From Antedon bifida (taxonomy: Eukaryota > Echinodermata > Crinoidea > Comatulida > Antedonidae), in contig OY727093.1 in NCBI GenBank assembly GCA_963402885.1, forward strand, positions 7,575,501-7,639,500: DNA of 64,000 bases, read 5' to 3'. The position numbers were made by a program, and so were the translations under genes. Below are positions 1-11,700 of the stretch, in pieces. Positions within the stretch are counted from its first letter, which is position 1; the number at the start of each line of letters is the position of its first letter. The notes under the pieces were generated by a model. The model made no database searches. It saw nothing but the letters and a program-made list of their open reading frames with translations, and had not been told where the DNA came from.

Positions 1-1260
1 TATTAATCAATAAACATAATCAAAGTAAACCTTTTTCTTGTCAAATGTTATACTTTCATTACATTGTTGATACTTTTATATTTGTTTTCCTATTTTATTT
101 GTTTTCCCTTTTTGTTGAAACACATGCCATGAAGATAAAATCCGTGACCCTTACGACGTGGGCATTATCTTGTCGTAAATCTTTTGTTTACAGCTTTCTG
201 TGATACGAATTTCAAATATTAAAATCGCTTTTAAGATCATCAAAATGTTTTTTATTGATGTTGATGTTTGTAATTACTATCCTCATCTCACCGACACGCG
301 TCAAAGAATTCACATGCTGAAGCCATTAAAATGATGTTGTCATAACCGAGTTATTAAAGAACACTTTACAAGGTGATAAACAATAAACTGATGAAATAAA
401 CTCACTTTACTCTCTTTAAACATTATTGAGAAATAAACCGAGAATTAAGCTACTGTGTAATGCAGATTCATTAAGGTCGCGTGTATCCAATAACTTAAAT
501 CGATGCATAGACATTTTGAACAAGTTAAATAATAATTGGCGTTCATTTATAAGCAGATTCAAACAAAATACTGAAACTTTTTTAAACAATAAATGATAGT
601 AAAGTCAATTATGAAATGCCCATTAGGCCTAAAAGTTAAGTTTATAGCAAACAAAAATTGTTTAAAAGTAAGCCGTAACATACCAATTGTTATGGTTGAG
701 TTTATTACGGTAATTATAAGTTAAAGAAAACATTATTAATATTGAAGAAATTGGCCTACCTGATCAATGCTATATCATAGATGATATTGTCAATAGTTTT
801 AGGCCTACAATCGGCAATGTATTATTATATTCACAACTGTGGCCCGTATAGGAGAAAGTGGTCTTTAGCGTGTCAGTTTCTTATCCAAATTGCTGTATAG
901 ATGTTTCTAATCAAAAGTAGCTTTTAAAAAATAGAAATCCGTTATAATCAAGGTACCGTTTCAAACTTTATTTTTCTTACTCATCTTTTATATTTTCTAT
1001 AGGATATTGTACATGTTTTGATATTGTTGCTTGACTGATCTAAAAGTTTAAAGTTTTTCCTCGTTTGATATTCCCGCATTGTTTTTTTAAGTGACATCCG
1101 CCCTAGTCAGTAGGTCAAAAGTATATGACATTGTCACGTAGTGATGTAGCCATGAAAACACAAAGCGATTCATTAAGTAACGAATCGTTTGGTGTCATCA
1201 CCGACTTCCGACTTCATAATACTTCGGTCACGAACACTGTTTTTCTTCCCAGATTCTATA

Positions 1261-1268
1261 TGACGTCA
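1261..1268. promoter_or_regulatory. CRE octamer in Hox3 intron
   Basis: A perfect TGACGTCA palindrome, the consensus CRE site for CREB/ATF bZIP factors, lies in a less AT-rich stretch of the Hox3 intron. Binding is inferred from the motif only. Confidence 0.3.
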
Positions 1269-2353
1269 TTATGTTACAGAGTACCGATATTTTGACGCGT
1301 ATTTTCAACACAGATCTGAGTATAAACAGTTTTTCCTCTATAATAGCTATAGAAGGATAACCAAATTCAAACAAAAGATTACAAAAAAGTGTATAGAGGA
1401 CTACTTTTTAAATTTTCTCTACTAAGTGACCAATGTGATTTAATTTTCTTAAAACATGAATTCCTTCTTAAAAAATAAATTTTGAATGTAATGTTTTTAA
1501 TTCTTTATCTTCTGTGTCTTCCCACTTTTATTTCTTAAAGATTGTTATGAACATGATATTAGAATATATGATCTTCAAATTCAAATGCTGAAATTACTAA
1601 ACCCTTTCCTGATTTAAAAGGAATAATAAATATACTTCCATTTTGCGAGGAAATATTTAGAGATTTTTAGTCCTGTTCCATGTTTACATATAGTTGTTTA
1701 CAGTTCCAGTGAGTAAAAATAGGCCTAACATTTTTCCAAAAGTTACCGCTTTACGTTCGTACACCGGGGATAAGTATCTTTTGGATTGGGATAATCGTTA
1801 GGCTTACGGCCATATTGGCATTGATCTCATTGCAGTGTGTGTAAATTGATAACAATCGAAAAGATTTCTTCCATGTCCACAAAGAACAATTCGAAAATAA
1901 GACGACAATTCGGTCCAGGAGAGCATTTTTAAATTCCTGAAATCAATCGAGACATTCGTTTCCTTTCTGATTGAAAGAGACTCATTTGAGATTTGAATGT
2001 CAATGTTAAGTCGAAGATATTGCTCCAGATAATGTGAAGGAACCTCTAAATATGAACCTAAAACCTTTTTTAAACTATTTGCTAGGCTACGGTAACAATT
2101 GGACTGACAGTGTCTTCACTTTTTCTTCACTCTGTTTATTTTTTATATTTTATTATGGTGATTTTAGAAAATTGTGAACCATTGGAAGAATTATTATTGA
2201 CATAACACATTGGGAACTAGAATCTACATTTTTTTAAATACAAATTTTGTAATTACAACCATGCAATGTTTATGAGTTTTTCAGTTTTGTTTACGTAAAC
2301 ATTTCATTTCCAAATTACCACATGTTTGTGTATATCGCTTTTAATTTAGTCCT

Positions 2354-2374
2354 ATGACGTATACGTGACGTCAT
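2354..2374. promoter_or_regulatory. CRE-containing inverted repeat upstream of the Hox3 homeodomain exon
   Basis: The arms ATGACGT and ACGTCAT form a perfect 7-bp inverted repeat around a 7-nt centre, and the right half includes a full TGACGTCA CRE (2366-2373). It lies about 170 bp upstream of the splice acceptor. A bZIP binding site is plausible; function is inferred from the motif. Confidence 0.3.
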
Positions 2375-2545
2375 ACCACTACAGTAATCCATAATCATAA
2401 GATTTTGTTGATTTTGTTTAAGATGTTTTTCATGTTTACGGAAGTTTTCAATACCAATATTTTACTAAACCCCATGGGTCAATTTAAAAAAATAAAAATC
2501 TTGTGTAGTTTGTTTTGACTGTTTTCTTCTTTTTTTTAAATACAG

Positions 2546-3051
2546 GTTATGAAAAACCACCAACAAAGAAAACCGTCGATGTTACAGGGACATCAAAACG
2601 AAATAGAACAGCATTTACAAGTGCTCAACTAGTAGAGTTAGAAAAAGAATTCCACTTTAACCGCTATTTATGTCGACCCAGACGGATTGAAATGGCAAAT
2701 GCATTAAATCTAACTGAGAGACAAATAAAAATTTGGTTTCAAAATCGAAGGATGAAATACAAACGTGACATGAAAGAAAGTGAGCGAGCCGAACGTGGAA
2801 TGAAAGTATCCGATTCGGTACTTGCTAGGCAGTCAGAGAGATCTAGCCTTATAGCAGCAAACTCGCTTATGTTCAGCCCAATCGGAGGCATGGAACGGAC
2901 ATTTCACGGCAATAGTAACAGCGTACCTACCACATGCGGAAGGGGAGGTACAGGTGTTTTACCGACAATAGGCCCAACTTTTGATAGATTTAATTCTCAT
3001 ATTTCTTCACATTCAACTATGACCTCAGGATCACGATTAACTCACCTTTGA
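2546..3051 (+). CDS. Hox3: Hox3 homeobox protein, homeodomain exon (partial)
   Basis: Last exon of the anterior Hox3 transcription factor. The acceptor is a T-rich tract plus TACAG ending at 2545, and the exon enters in phase 1. The homeodomain covers 2593-2772: N-terminal arm [12 protein letters not shown], helix 1 [13 protein letters not shown], then [18 protein letters not shown] and recognition helix [16 protein letters not shown], with W48, Q50, N51 and R53 intact. [20 protein letters not shown] and [11 protein letters not shown] are typical of group 3. After the homeodomain about 92 residues follow, ending in SRLTHL, like the KLTHL C-terminus of chordate Hox3 proteins, so the 3' end is complete. 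The C-terminal tail is much shorter than in vertebrate HOX3 proteins. Exon 1, with the hexapeptide, is outside the window. The ORF extends upstream of 2546 only into intron. Confidence 0.95.
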
Positions 3052-4503
3052 AGGAACAAACATTGAATAAAGAAAAAATGGAAGTTTCTATTGCTGCAGA
3101 TTCATTGTCATTGATGACAAGAAAATCACCAAGTTATTGTCATCCTATGAAAACTGTGGTGCGGTGTTCAAGAATACAGTATTTTGCCATGTTCTCGTGT
3201 GGCCCCTTCGTGGCGGGGTTGCTGTTTATCAGAACAACTGTCTAATGTTAGTAGGCATAACTGACATAAACATTTGTATTGAAAAGTATTGTACAATTTT
3301 ATTTCATTAGTATTCTTTATGCAATATGAATATTTTCAATAATGTTAATTTAATACAAAAACATTTCTTAATGTTGTTATTTTTTTGTAAACCATAACCG
3401 TATATTTTATCTTTAAAAATAATATACAGAATGTATAATCTATAAATAATAAGATGAACATTTTCATTTATAAGATGATTTCCATAATCACATTTTTTAG
3501 TCCTCTTTAAATTATTTTAACGATAAAAATGCGGTAATGAAAAAAAAATGACTGGTTTAACAAAGTGAATTAAAAATGTAGATCAGGTACTTTGATGATA
3601 TCATGATTTAAATTTTAAGAAACCAAGAAATATTGAATAACTTGTTTTAGTGTAATTTTAATATCTTTTCTTTCCATATTATATATTTCTATCAACATAA
3701 CATGTTAGTCTATTCCCTGAAATCATCAGTTTATTCAAATGAGCAGTTTTTCAGAAGACTATCGTAATGTTCTAGATTTATTAACGAGAACACAAATGTT
3801 ATCAATTATACTTAAGCCTCTTGCTTCGTATTGTCTATAATCTTGATTAAGTCTACCCACACAAAATCCAAGCAATTAAAATTTACTTTTATATTTCTGG
3901 CCTGATTTTAAGAAACCGAACTTGATACAAAAAAAGCAACAATAACCATGCATCATACTTTTTTTGGCTCATTTATTTTGTTAAAATTAATTTAAATATT
4001 AGGCTTACAAGAAAAAGAACAAGATTCACAATCAATGCGTTAAAAATGGTATAACATTTTAATAAAAGTCATGGAAAAAAGATTAAAAAGTACCAGTAAA
4101 GAATTGGTGTATCAATGATATAGGCCTAATTATCATTATTAAAACTACAAAAATTATCACTACTTTAAGAAAACAAATTTTAAAAAATCTCAGGTTTTCC
4201 ACAATTATTATCATTTGTTTGTAATCAGAAATTATAAAACACTTCGGTAATGTCGGTCTCTAACTAGGATATCTAAGAAGTGTATTTGGAGAGGGTGATA
4301 TTGTTGGACTTTAGTATGCGTGTACAGTTCCATCGATATTTCATAATCAATGAATAAAATCATGCATTACTTAATCTGTGTATCAAATTGTATAAATATC
4401 TAAGTCTTCCACTTTATTCAAATTCTACTCAAAATGCTTTATGATACATATTTATTAGCCTGATGTTTTTATACCCTTTTGTACTGAACTGTATTTCAAT
4501 AAA
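3052..4503 (+). other. Hox3 3' flank, candidate 3' UTR
   Basis: AT-rich sequence directly after the Hox3 stop. AATAAA signals occur at 3066-3071, which is only 15 bp past the stop and therefore doubtful, and at 4498-4503 in a run of TATTTCAATAAAATTAATT. The small open frame just after the stop (to 3245) has no domain and overlaps the Hox3 end, so it is taken as UTR. The true poly(A) site cannot be fixed from sequence alone. Confidence 0.3.
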
Positions 4504-4812
4504 ATTAATTATTGCAACTTGGAATAATATTATATATACAACATTAAAAGTTACATTTTCTTGTTTTCTTGTAGAAATCTCTTTGCACCATCAAGTTGGT
4601 ATCTTGTTATCATTGATTTAATTCTGTCTAAGCATATAATCTTTTTAATAAAATGTGATTAAAAGTTGGTTCTCCGGAGAAGATGTCTAATCTCAATCTT
4701 ATTTGAATAAATGATGTATTACAATCTCAATCTTCAATCTGAAGAAACAATGAGAGTTGTAACTGACGAAAATTAAATTCAATTCATACAATAATTTATT
4801 TTTGAGGAAACA

Positions 4813-5140
4813 GATTAAAAAGTCCTCCTGAAAAAAACTAAATTTTACAAATATTGTATGTATTGTTAAATATGCCATTTTAATGTATAGTTATATTCAC
4901 TTTGACCAAAAACAAAATTGGATCAAAACAATATTATTTTATCTTAAAAACTGTAATCTAAGTCAAAAATTGTGTGTCAGACAATGGGGTTTTGGATAAA
5001 TTCAACCGTTTATTTTGTCTTGTATAAGTGACATTTTTTATATGGATGTGAATAACGCTATTAAAACTGCAACATGGCATATTCAAAATATGATTTTATT
5101 AATCTTCGTTTTTAATATTTTTGGGGAACAATTTGATATT
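4813..5140 (+). mobile_element. Degenerate copy of the ~310-bp MITE family B
   Basis: This segment matches the ordered blocks of the family seen at 7861, 19921 and 44573: a CCTCCTG start, AAATATGCCATTTTAATG, a TTGGATC block, GGTTTTTGGAT with AATTCAACC, GCTATTAAAACTGCAA, ATTAATCTTC and a TTTTGGGG end. The terminal inverted repeats are eroded, so the ends are approximate. Closest in sequence to the 19921 copy (shared GACCAAAAAC block and CAGACAATGG), but in the opposite orientation. Confidence 0.6.
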
Positions 5141-5340
5141 TCATAATGAATTATTGCTATATAAATAAACTTCGTTTTGCTTTCATGTATGCCTAAAATA
5201 AATATCAATAAATAATAGCATAATATTCGTATTTTATTACTTTTTTTCAAAACTATACAGTAAACGGTCCAGTTGAACCAATTTTACTTAAGTTTGGTAA
5301 AAACTATAAGGAGAATGGAACGGATAGATAATGTGTTCTA

Positions 5341-5600
5341 GAAAAGTGGAGTGGAGTTGTGATGCTTGGCTACCACTCTAAGGGTCCTGGGTTCAAGTCC
5401 CGTCACATGTCAGGATTTTTTCTAAGGACCAAATTACTCGACTCCCAAAGACTTGTAATAAGACTTTGTTTATGTAGAGCGACAGCAGCATCTTGTGTAT
5501 ATGTTTGTCTTGTGAACCTCTGAGGGTCCCTAATGATCAGCAATAGCTGGATGGATCACCCTCATTAAATATTGTTTAAAAAAAAAAAAAAAAAAAAAAA
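5341..5600 (+). mobile_element. tRNA-derived SINE with poly-A tail
   Basis: A Pol III B-box (GGTTCAAGTCC, 5389-5399) sits in a tRNA-like context (CCTGGGTTCAAGTCCCGTC), with a degenerate A-box-like AGTGG region about 40 bp upstream. A non-tRNA body follows and ends in an uninterrupted A tract of about 23 nt at 5578-5600. This head, body and tail layout is that of a tRNA-derived SINE. It is not an intact tRNA gene, because acceptor and anticodon stems do not form. The long, pure A tail suggests a fairly recent insertion. The 5' end is approximate. Confidence 0.7.
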
Positions 5601-6284
5601 GTGTAGATATGAGATGCTAGAATTTGCCTGATACTGGACAAATCGGCAAAAAGAGGTTAAGGGTAGGGCATGATACTGGCGTCACATGTGTTTCAGATGT
5701 GATGCTGTATCATGGAATTTGCATATTATTCCCAACACATAGATACTACAGAGAATAGACTATAGAGCACTGTTATTATCATTTGGCCCGATTACATAAA
5801 CTAAAAACATTATCAGTGAAAAATACTGAAAACGCGTCAATAAGGTATACGTTGATTAATTGCGGATGTATTTCTGGTAAGCCTAGACTCGAGCTGAGAT
5901 AATAATAGAAACAGCGATATGCACACATCTGGAAGTGTCACCTTTGATTTTGCTGCCAGTTTTTGTGATTTTTTGTGAAAATCGTGTGATTCTAAATGGC
6001 TCGATGTGGTAAAAAAGAAAGGCATCTATTATAAGAGATACACCCGGTAGATTAATCAATGTTGTCTTGTTGATGCAAGTCATAACAAATATTATCATTT
6101 CGTTTTTTGTTCATACATTGAACACTTTTGTAAAGCTGAGTCAAAAACAAACATTGTATTTCTATTTACATGTATCAAAACAAAGAAATATAATATAACT
6201 ATAATAAAACTATACGACTTTGGTTTTTCATTATAAAACTGGCTTTCGAATATCGGTAATCATTGCAATATTATTATTAGTATT
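5601..6284. other. Intergenic DNA, nothing recognised
   Basis: Between the SINE and the first family A MITE. Only short chance frames are seen, all without recognisable domains. Confidence 0.5.
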
Positions 6285-6446
6285 AAGCTCTGTCTACACT
6301 ATCAAACTAATTTGACAAAAAATGTGATGTGCCCATATATGGACATGATGATGTCATATTGCTACCATATTTAAGCATATCAATACCATATTTGGCCACA
6401 TCACACTTTTTTTGTCCAACTAGTTTGATTAGTGTATACAGAGCTT
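6285..6446. mobile_element. Foldback MITE family A, copy 1
   Basis: The ends are long inverted repeats starting AAGCTCTGTCTACACTATCA on the left, and on the right, read in reverse, AAGCTCTGTATACACTAATC. The match extends about 45 bp inward, including the TTTGACAAAAAA and TGTGATGTG blocks, so nearly the whole element is a palindrome. There is no coding capacity. Copy 2 is at 7161-7319. The right flank starts with TA; the left TA is not intact here. Confidence 0.8.
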
Positions 6447-7160
6447 TACAGATTATTCTTAGTTGTATTTTATACCTTGTTAGAATGTTTAAATAGTTTA
6501 AATATAACGCTCGCTTACGTAAGCAAAATAATAAAATAAAACTTTTTACAGTTTAAACGGGGTGTACGAATATTATCATCGATTGACTAAGGCATCAAAT
6601 AAAATACAAAAATCTATCATAAGTAAATTTATACCAGAATAATCAAATCATGAAATAAAATAAAAAGAGTTAAAATGACATTATAAGTAAATATAAACGT
6701 TTGCTAAAGACGTGATGATATTACTATGTTAATAATATTTGAGCCAAAAAAAAACCTAATAAGCAAATCTAGTGTTGTCCATTAACTGCGAGATTTATCT
6801 GCTGTGAAAGTAAAACGTGACGACAAACAAGATATCGATGACCGAGATGAAGTAAAAAACAAACTCAAGGGCGCAAAATTGGATACATCGTATCACTGAT
6901 ATGGATGTTTTGCATTAATCATTACGTGAACTGTGTCAGTCAGATATTAAAGCTTACAACACATTTCTTAACAAGTCGACTATTACAAGCTGGTGTATTA
7001 ACGTTTCTCTGTATTATTTGGTTTAGGCTTCACACTAAGTTAATAAAACGCGTGTATCAAGATGGTATCATTTTAACTAACATGATGAGACAAGAGTGGA
7101 CCGACAGATAGCAAAAGTTTAATTTAGAATGGGCAGGGTTTACTTTTTTTACACAGCCTA
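6447..7160. other. Spacer between two MITE copies
   Basis: About 0.7 kb between the two family A MITEs. One open frame of 68 codons (6905-7111) is present, but it has no recognisable domain and is AT-biased like the surroundings. I see no supported gene. Confidence 0.5.
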
Positions 7161-7319
7161 AAGCTCTGTCTACACTATCAAACTAGTTTGACAAAAAAAG
7201 TGTGATGTGCCCAAATATGGCAGTGATATGTTTAAATATGGTAGTGATATGACATCATCATGTCCATATATGGGCACATTACATTTTTTTGTCACAAAGT
7301 TTGATAGCGTACAGAGCTT
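7161..7319. mobile_element. Foldback MITE family A, copy 2
   Basis: Same terminal inverted repeats as copy 1, with left end AAGCTCTGTCTACACTATCA and right end CAGAGCTT. TA dinucleotides flank both ends, consistent with the TA target site of Tc1/mariner-type transposases, which would have to act in trans. The interior carries the shared TGTGATGTGCCCA block and its inverse TGGGCACATTACA. It is non-autonomous, with no ORF. Confidence 0.8.
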
Positions 7320-7860
7320 TATTATGTGTTCTACTGAATGCATAGGTCTAATGTGAATCGTGCTAAAACAAATAACTTATAGAAAAATGCTGACGCGTTT
7401 GCGTTTATAAAGGCATTCTCCGCGTTTCGGGTAATTGTCGAACATATCAAAAACGCGTCGAAATTGATACATCATATTTAAAACAAATTGATCCGGTCTG
7501 TCGGTTTTTTAGTTTTGTTTTATCGTGGTTTTCACATCTGGATTTTCAAATTACTACTGTATATTAAAGTCCAAACGAAAAGATATGAAACCTGGCTAAT
7601 CGGCAAAACAGGTGCCGTGTAATATCAAGTATACCTATACATTTTGTATGAGATGTACAAATATATGAATAATAGGGAGAATATATGGATATTATTTTAC
7701 AGAAGCTGTATGTGAATTCTGATCATAAGAACAATGCTTAAAACATTAACAAAGTTGTACGATTATTAATGCGGGTGGGATGGGCGGGGTTAATTACTCA
7801 TTGTAAACCATCAAACTAAACGAGGTTGGTTTTTCTTTTAAAATTTAATAAATATTAATT

Positions 7861-8192
7861 TAAAGATGTATTGTTCCCCTCATTTTTTCAAATATGCCAT
7901 TTTAATGTCACATAATAGTTATCCAATTTAATAAAACATTGGATCTAAAAAAAATTATTTACATGAAAAACTATAATTTAAAGCAAAAAAATTGTCAAAT
8001 TGGCTGCCAGCCAATGAATTTTTGGTTGAATTTAACCATTTGTTATGTTATTTTAGGCCTATAGGTGAAAACATTATTTGTTTTTGTTTTTTTTTACGAA
8101 AGTGATTAACTTTATTAAAACTACAAAATAACCTATTCAAAGTCTAATTTAATTAATCTTTATTGTTCATGTTTTTGGGTGACACATCTTTA
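7861..8192 (+). mobile_element. MITE family B copy (332 bp)
   Basis: Starts TAAAGATGTATTGTTCCCCT and ends with GGGTGACACATCTTTA, an imperfect terminal inverted repeat. Internal blocks (AAATATGCCATTTTAATGTC, ACATAATAGTTAT, TTGGTTGAATTTAAC, ATAGGTGAAAACATTATT, ACTACAAAATAACCTATTCA) match the copy at 44573-44883 nearly word for word. No coding capacity. Confidence 0.85.
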
Positions 8193-8684
8193 AACGTTCC
8201 ACTATTCTTTTTTTTTCTCCATGCATAGAAGGCAGGACTCAATTATCAATATTTCAAAATACGTGGCCTGTGTTCATTTCTTGGTATACGGGTTATCTAA
8301 GCCAGACGAAAATTGAAAAGTACGTATTATTCCTAATAACTATAAGATTTATGCGATTTATAAAGGGAAAACAGAAATATAATCTGCCTCGTTAACAATT
8401 TTTGAACGAAGGAGTGTCCTTACAGGTGCGTAGATGTCTGATACAATGCGGGTGCGGTGATCCAATCCCCTGTATAGGCCTGGGATAACCTATCTCTGAC
8501 CCCTTTATTTTTTTAGAAAATTTGCTTCCCGTATTAATTTTGCCTTTAAACGGTTTGTGTTGCATGCGAATACATTATAATAATAATTTATCTGTGTTTG
8601 ATTATTTTTAAAATCTGTCTGATATCATTACTTTTGTTAACAAATGTGATGTATAACGTGTAATGAAAAAAGGCCATATACATG

Positions 8685-8790
8685 GCTGCAGTCGCGTGCT
8701 CAAATTAGTGTTTACCGACCACCGACCGGACGACCAACCGACCAACATAGTGAGCTGTAGAGTCGCGTTGCACGCGACTAAAAAGGGGAA
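8685..8790 (+). mobile_element. Microsatellite element with terminal hairpin, possibly Helitron-like
   Basis: An AGTCGCGTGC arm at 8690-8699 is matched by its exact complement GCACGCGACT at 8770-8779. The right end AGTCGCGTTGCACGCGACT (8761-8779) is itself a perfect 8-bp hairpin with a 3-nt loop. Between them lies a decayed ACCG/CCGA tetranucleotide tract at about 8718-8743. Short inverted repeats, a central tetranucleotide satellite and a 3' hairpin are the layout described for microsatellite-bearing Helitron-associated elements of marine invertebrates; that family assignment is inference. It stands out as CpG-rich in AT-rich DNA. Confidence 0.55.
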
Positions 8791-11700
8791 TTTCAGAACA
8801 TCGAACGCTGAAAATAGTGGAGGACATGCGAAGTTGAACAAAAACAAAGATGAATTTTAAAAATTATAGCCACAGAACTTCAAAGCCGCGTATGAACAAC
8901 GAACCATAACAAAATATAATTATTATAGTCTAGTTCACCGACTCTTTGACTTTTTTTATATACAGTTAATAAATTCAGTAAAGTCTTTCAACGTTTCTTT
9001 AAATACTATCAAGTTAATTAACAATCGGTCTAATTATAAAGGCTGTCACTCAAATCAACCGGTTTTATTCATTTGCAGTTATAACCTTGTATATTATCAA
9101 ATTATCTGTACGGATTTAAGTCTGGATTTAGAGATTTTAAAACAGATTGGAAATGTATCCAATAATATACGATGTTCTCGCTTCAAAAATAAAATAAACA
9201 AAATGTATTCGACTGTAACATTTAAAAAGCATATTTCTTGTTCTTCAGAAGCAGTCAATCAGATGGAATTGTAAAACAGTAAAAAATAACAGTAATATAT
9301 CTCAAATATATCGCGGATACATATGATTTTATCATTAACCAGTTTACCCTCGGGTGTCGTTTTATTCATCTATAAAGGATCTTTATTAATACGCACAATG
9401 TTAATATGACTGAAAACACAGTAGAAATGGTTTAGTTAGGCCTATAATATGCAGTTTCCATTATATTATAAAAAGTATGGCCTATGTATTATTCGTCGAT
9501 GACAGACATGAGTGAATTTAATAACATTTACAATGATTGTCATCGTTTTATTCAGAAAAGATGAACTTCATGAATAAAATGGGGACATAAAATAGGTCTA
9601 CCGTATCTAGTGTAGGGACTTGCAGTTATCCACCTTTGATAAATTTCCTTAAAAGGTGATCAAATGGACTTACCTAAATTTTACTCAATATTGTTTTTTT
9701 TTAAATTGATAATTGTCATTAAAAGTAATCTAAACCCACAATATACATTATACAGTAAAAAATAAATAACAAATTCAACCCAATAACATATTATAGATTT
9801 TACTTAAATATTGCTCATAATTCTAAATTCTAGTTGTTTACATTCAGTTTACAAACAACATATCTGATGTTGTTTGCCAATAATCGAAACGATGAATAAT
9901 ACCATACTTGTTGACAGAACATAACTTTTATTGAGGGCGCATAGTCTTACTTTCAACACAAGGACGAAGACGTAACGCAAAGGCGACGGCTGGATCATGA
10001 AGATGTATTAAAACGCCTTCAATATCGTCAACAATAATCTTTTTAAAAATATATTTGCCCTACCACAATTGTACATTTTCTATTGAACTATCTATTTAAT
10101 AACCATGATTGAGAAATACATGGTTGATACAGGATAAATATTTGATAAAATGTAAGGACTATGATTTTATTAAATAAAGATTGGGGGCGTAACATTGAAT
10201 TAAATATTTCACATTAGCCATCAAAACCCATTAAATGCGCGCGACAGTTGTAGGATTATTCGTCATTTCTGATTGGTCAAAATGAATCACGTTGCGCGTG
10301 TGTCGTTGTATTGAGTCCTACTGGAGGCACCAAGCTTAAAAGTATGTTCTGATAAAGTTCTAAAGTTAAATATCGCCCTCTTTTTTCGGTCTGAATTTGT
10401 TTAACCTTTTTGACCGTACTCTACAAAGATGGTTTTTTTTGTCAACCATAGTACACATTCTCTCAATTAAATTCTATTTAATTTCCTGACAAAACCGTTT
10501 AATATCATTTTCATGTTAAAACAAATAATAATATTTTAATGATTTATGTTATTTTATATAATCAAAAAAGTATTTGGAAGAGACACAAGTCAATCAACCG
10601 ATGATAGTTAAAAGTAATGATCCGTCGTCAGAAGTAATTTGGCGTTTGTAGCTTTTGAAGAAGGGCAGGTTACGATAGGCAATATTTATTCATAATTATT
10701 GTGAATAATTTAAAGTACGAGTAAAACGTATTTCTGTTTAATTGAGTCATTTAATTTTCTGCAATATTAGATATATTTAAAAATCGTTGAAATAATTATG
10801 CCAAAATCTGTCGCAAAAGACGTTTCTCAATTTACTGAACAATTACCTTCTAAAGTTTGTTCCAGATGGGTTTTGATATTATGCATACCTTTTATCTGTA
10901 TTGATCGCCTGCTTGCGAATAGGCGGCAAACTTGTAAATGCTAATCGTCTGAGTTAGGAGAGGTATTTGACAAATAAACAAATGTCATTGGTCCATAGGG
11001 GTTAATTAAGTTGGACAAGTTAATTAGCATTTTGCTTATATGGACATAAGAAATCTCATATTGACATGAGAAATCTGATTAACAAAATATTTACATATAA
11101 CAAAAAAGTAACGGGCCGATTAATATGATCATTTTGAAATAACAATAGGCATAATTGGCGCCAATTTTACCGCCCGTCTTGTTTTACTTATTTCTCCCTG
11201 ATGGGTAATTAAGATATTAAATACTTACTTTTAAGAGATTGTTTTTGTTTCTTTAAATGTTTGATAAAGATTTATTTTAATACTTTACTGCTGTGACAGC
11301 AGTTACTATACCATAGGCCTACATTCCATTCCAGACTCAAATGGGGGTCCGACTCATACAAATTGACCATAATATTAGAGCAATGATTGCAGAATGCCAA
11401 TTCATTTGTTGGGCCCAATGATGTCACCTTAATATATAGATACATGCGAAAAAAGATAATATAGGCAAAATAATATTAAAGCCGAATTATGTGTTTTCTT
11501 CCTTCAATTTTTCGGCCAAATGGATTATCCATTCACAATACGTATGACGCCATCTATCGATACAGAATATAGACATTGACAAGACGATTATACAAAATAA
11601 GTGAAAAAATACACACACAGCCTAATAATATCAGTTAAGACCAATAATATCAGTTAATCCTCATGTTAAATTAGGTATCTGTGCTGGAGCCTTCACTCTA

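Larger units (their letters stand above)
1..2545 (+). other. Hox3 intron (3' part)
   Basis: This stretch has no homeodomain, no hexapeptide codons (no TGGATG) and no usable ORF. It ends in a pyrimidine tract and AG directly before the Hox3 homeodomain exon, so it is read as the 3' part of the Hox3 intron, with the first exon upstream of the window. It is AT-rich and contains two perfect CRE octamers (1261-1268 and 2366-2373), three TAGGCCTA-type palindromes and a relatively GC-rich patch at about 1080-1270. I see no transposon-like structure. Confidence 0.7.

Noticed and set aside
3048-3245. 65-codon frame after Hox3
   Set aside because: It overlaps the Hox3 stop and has no motif; it fits 3' UTR.
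5341-5420. Functional tRNA gene
   Set aside because: The B-box is good but the acceptor and anticodon stems do not form, and a poly-A tail follows, so a SINE is the better call.
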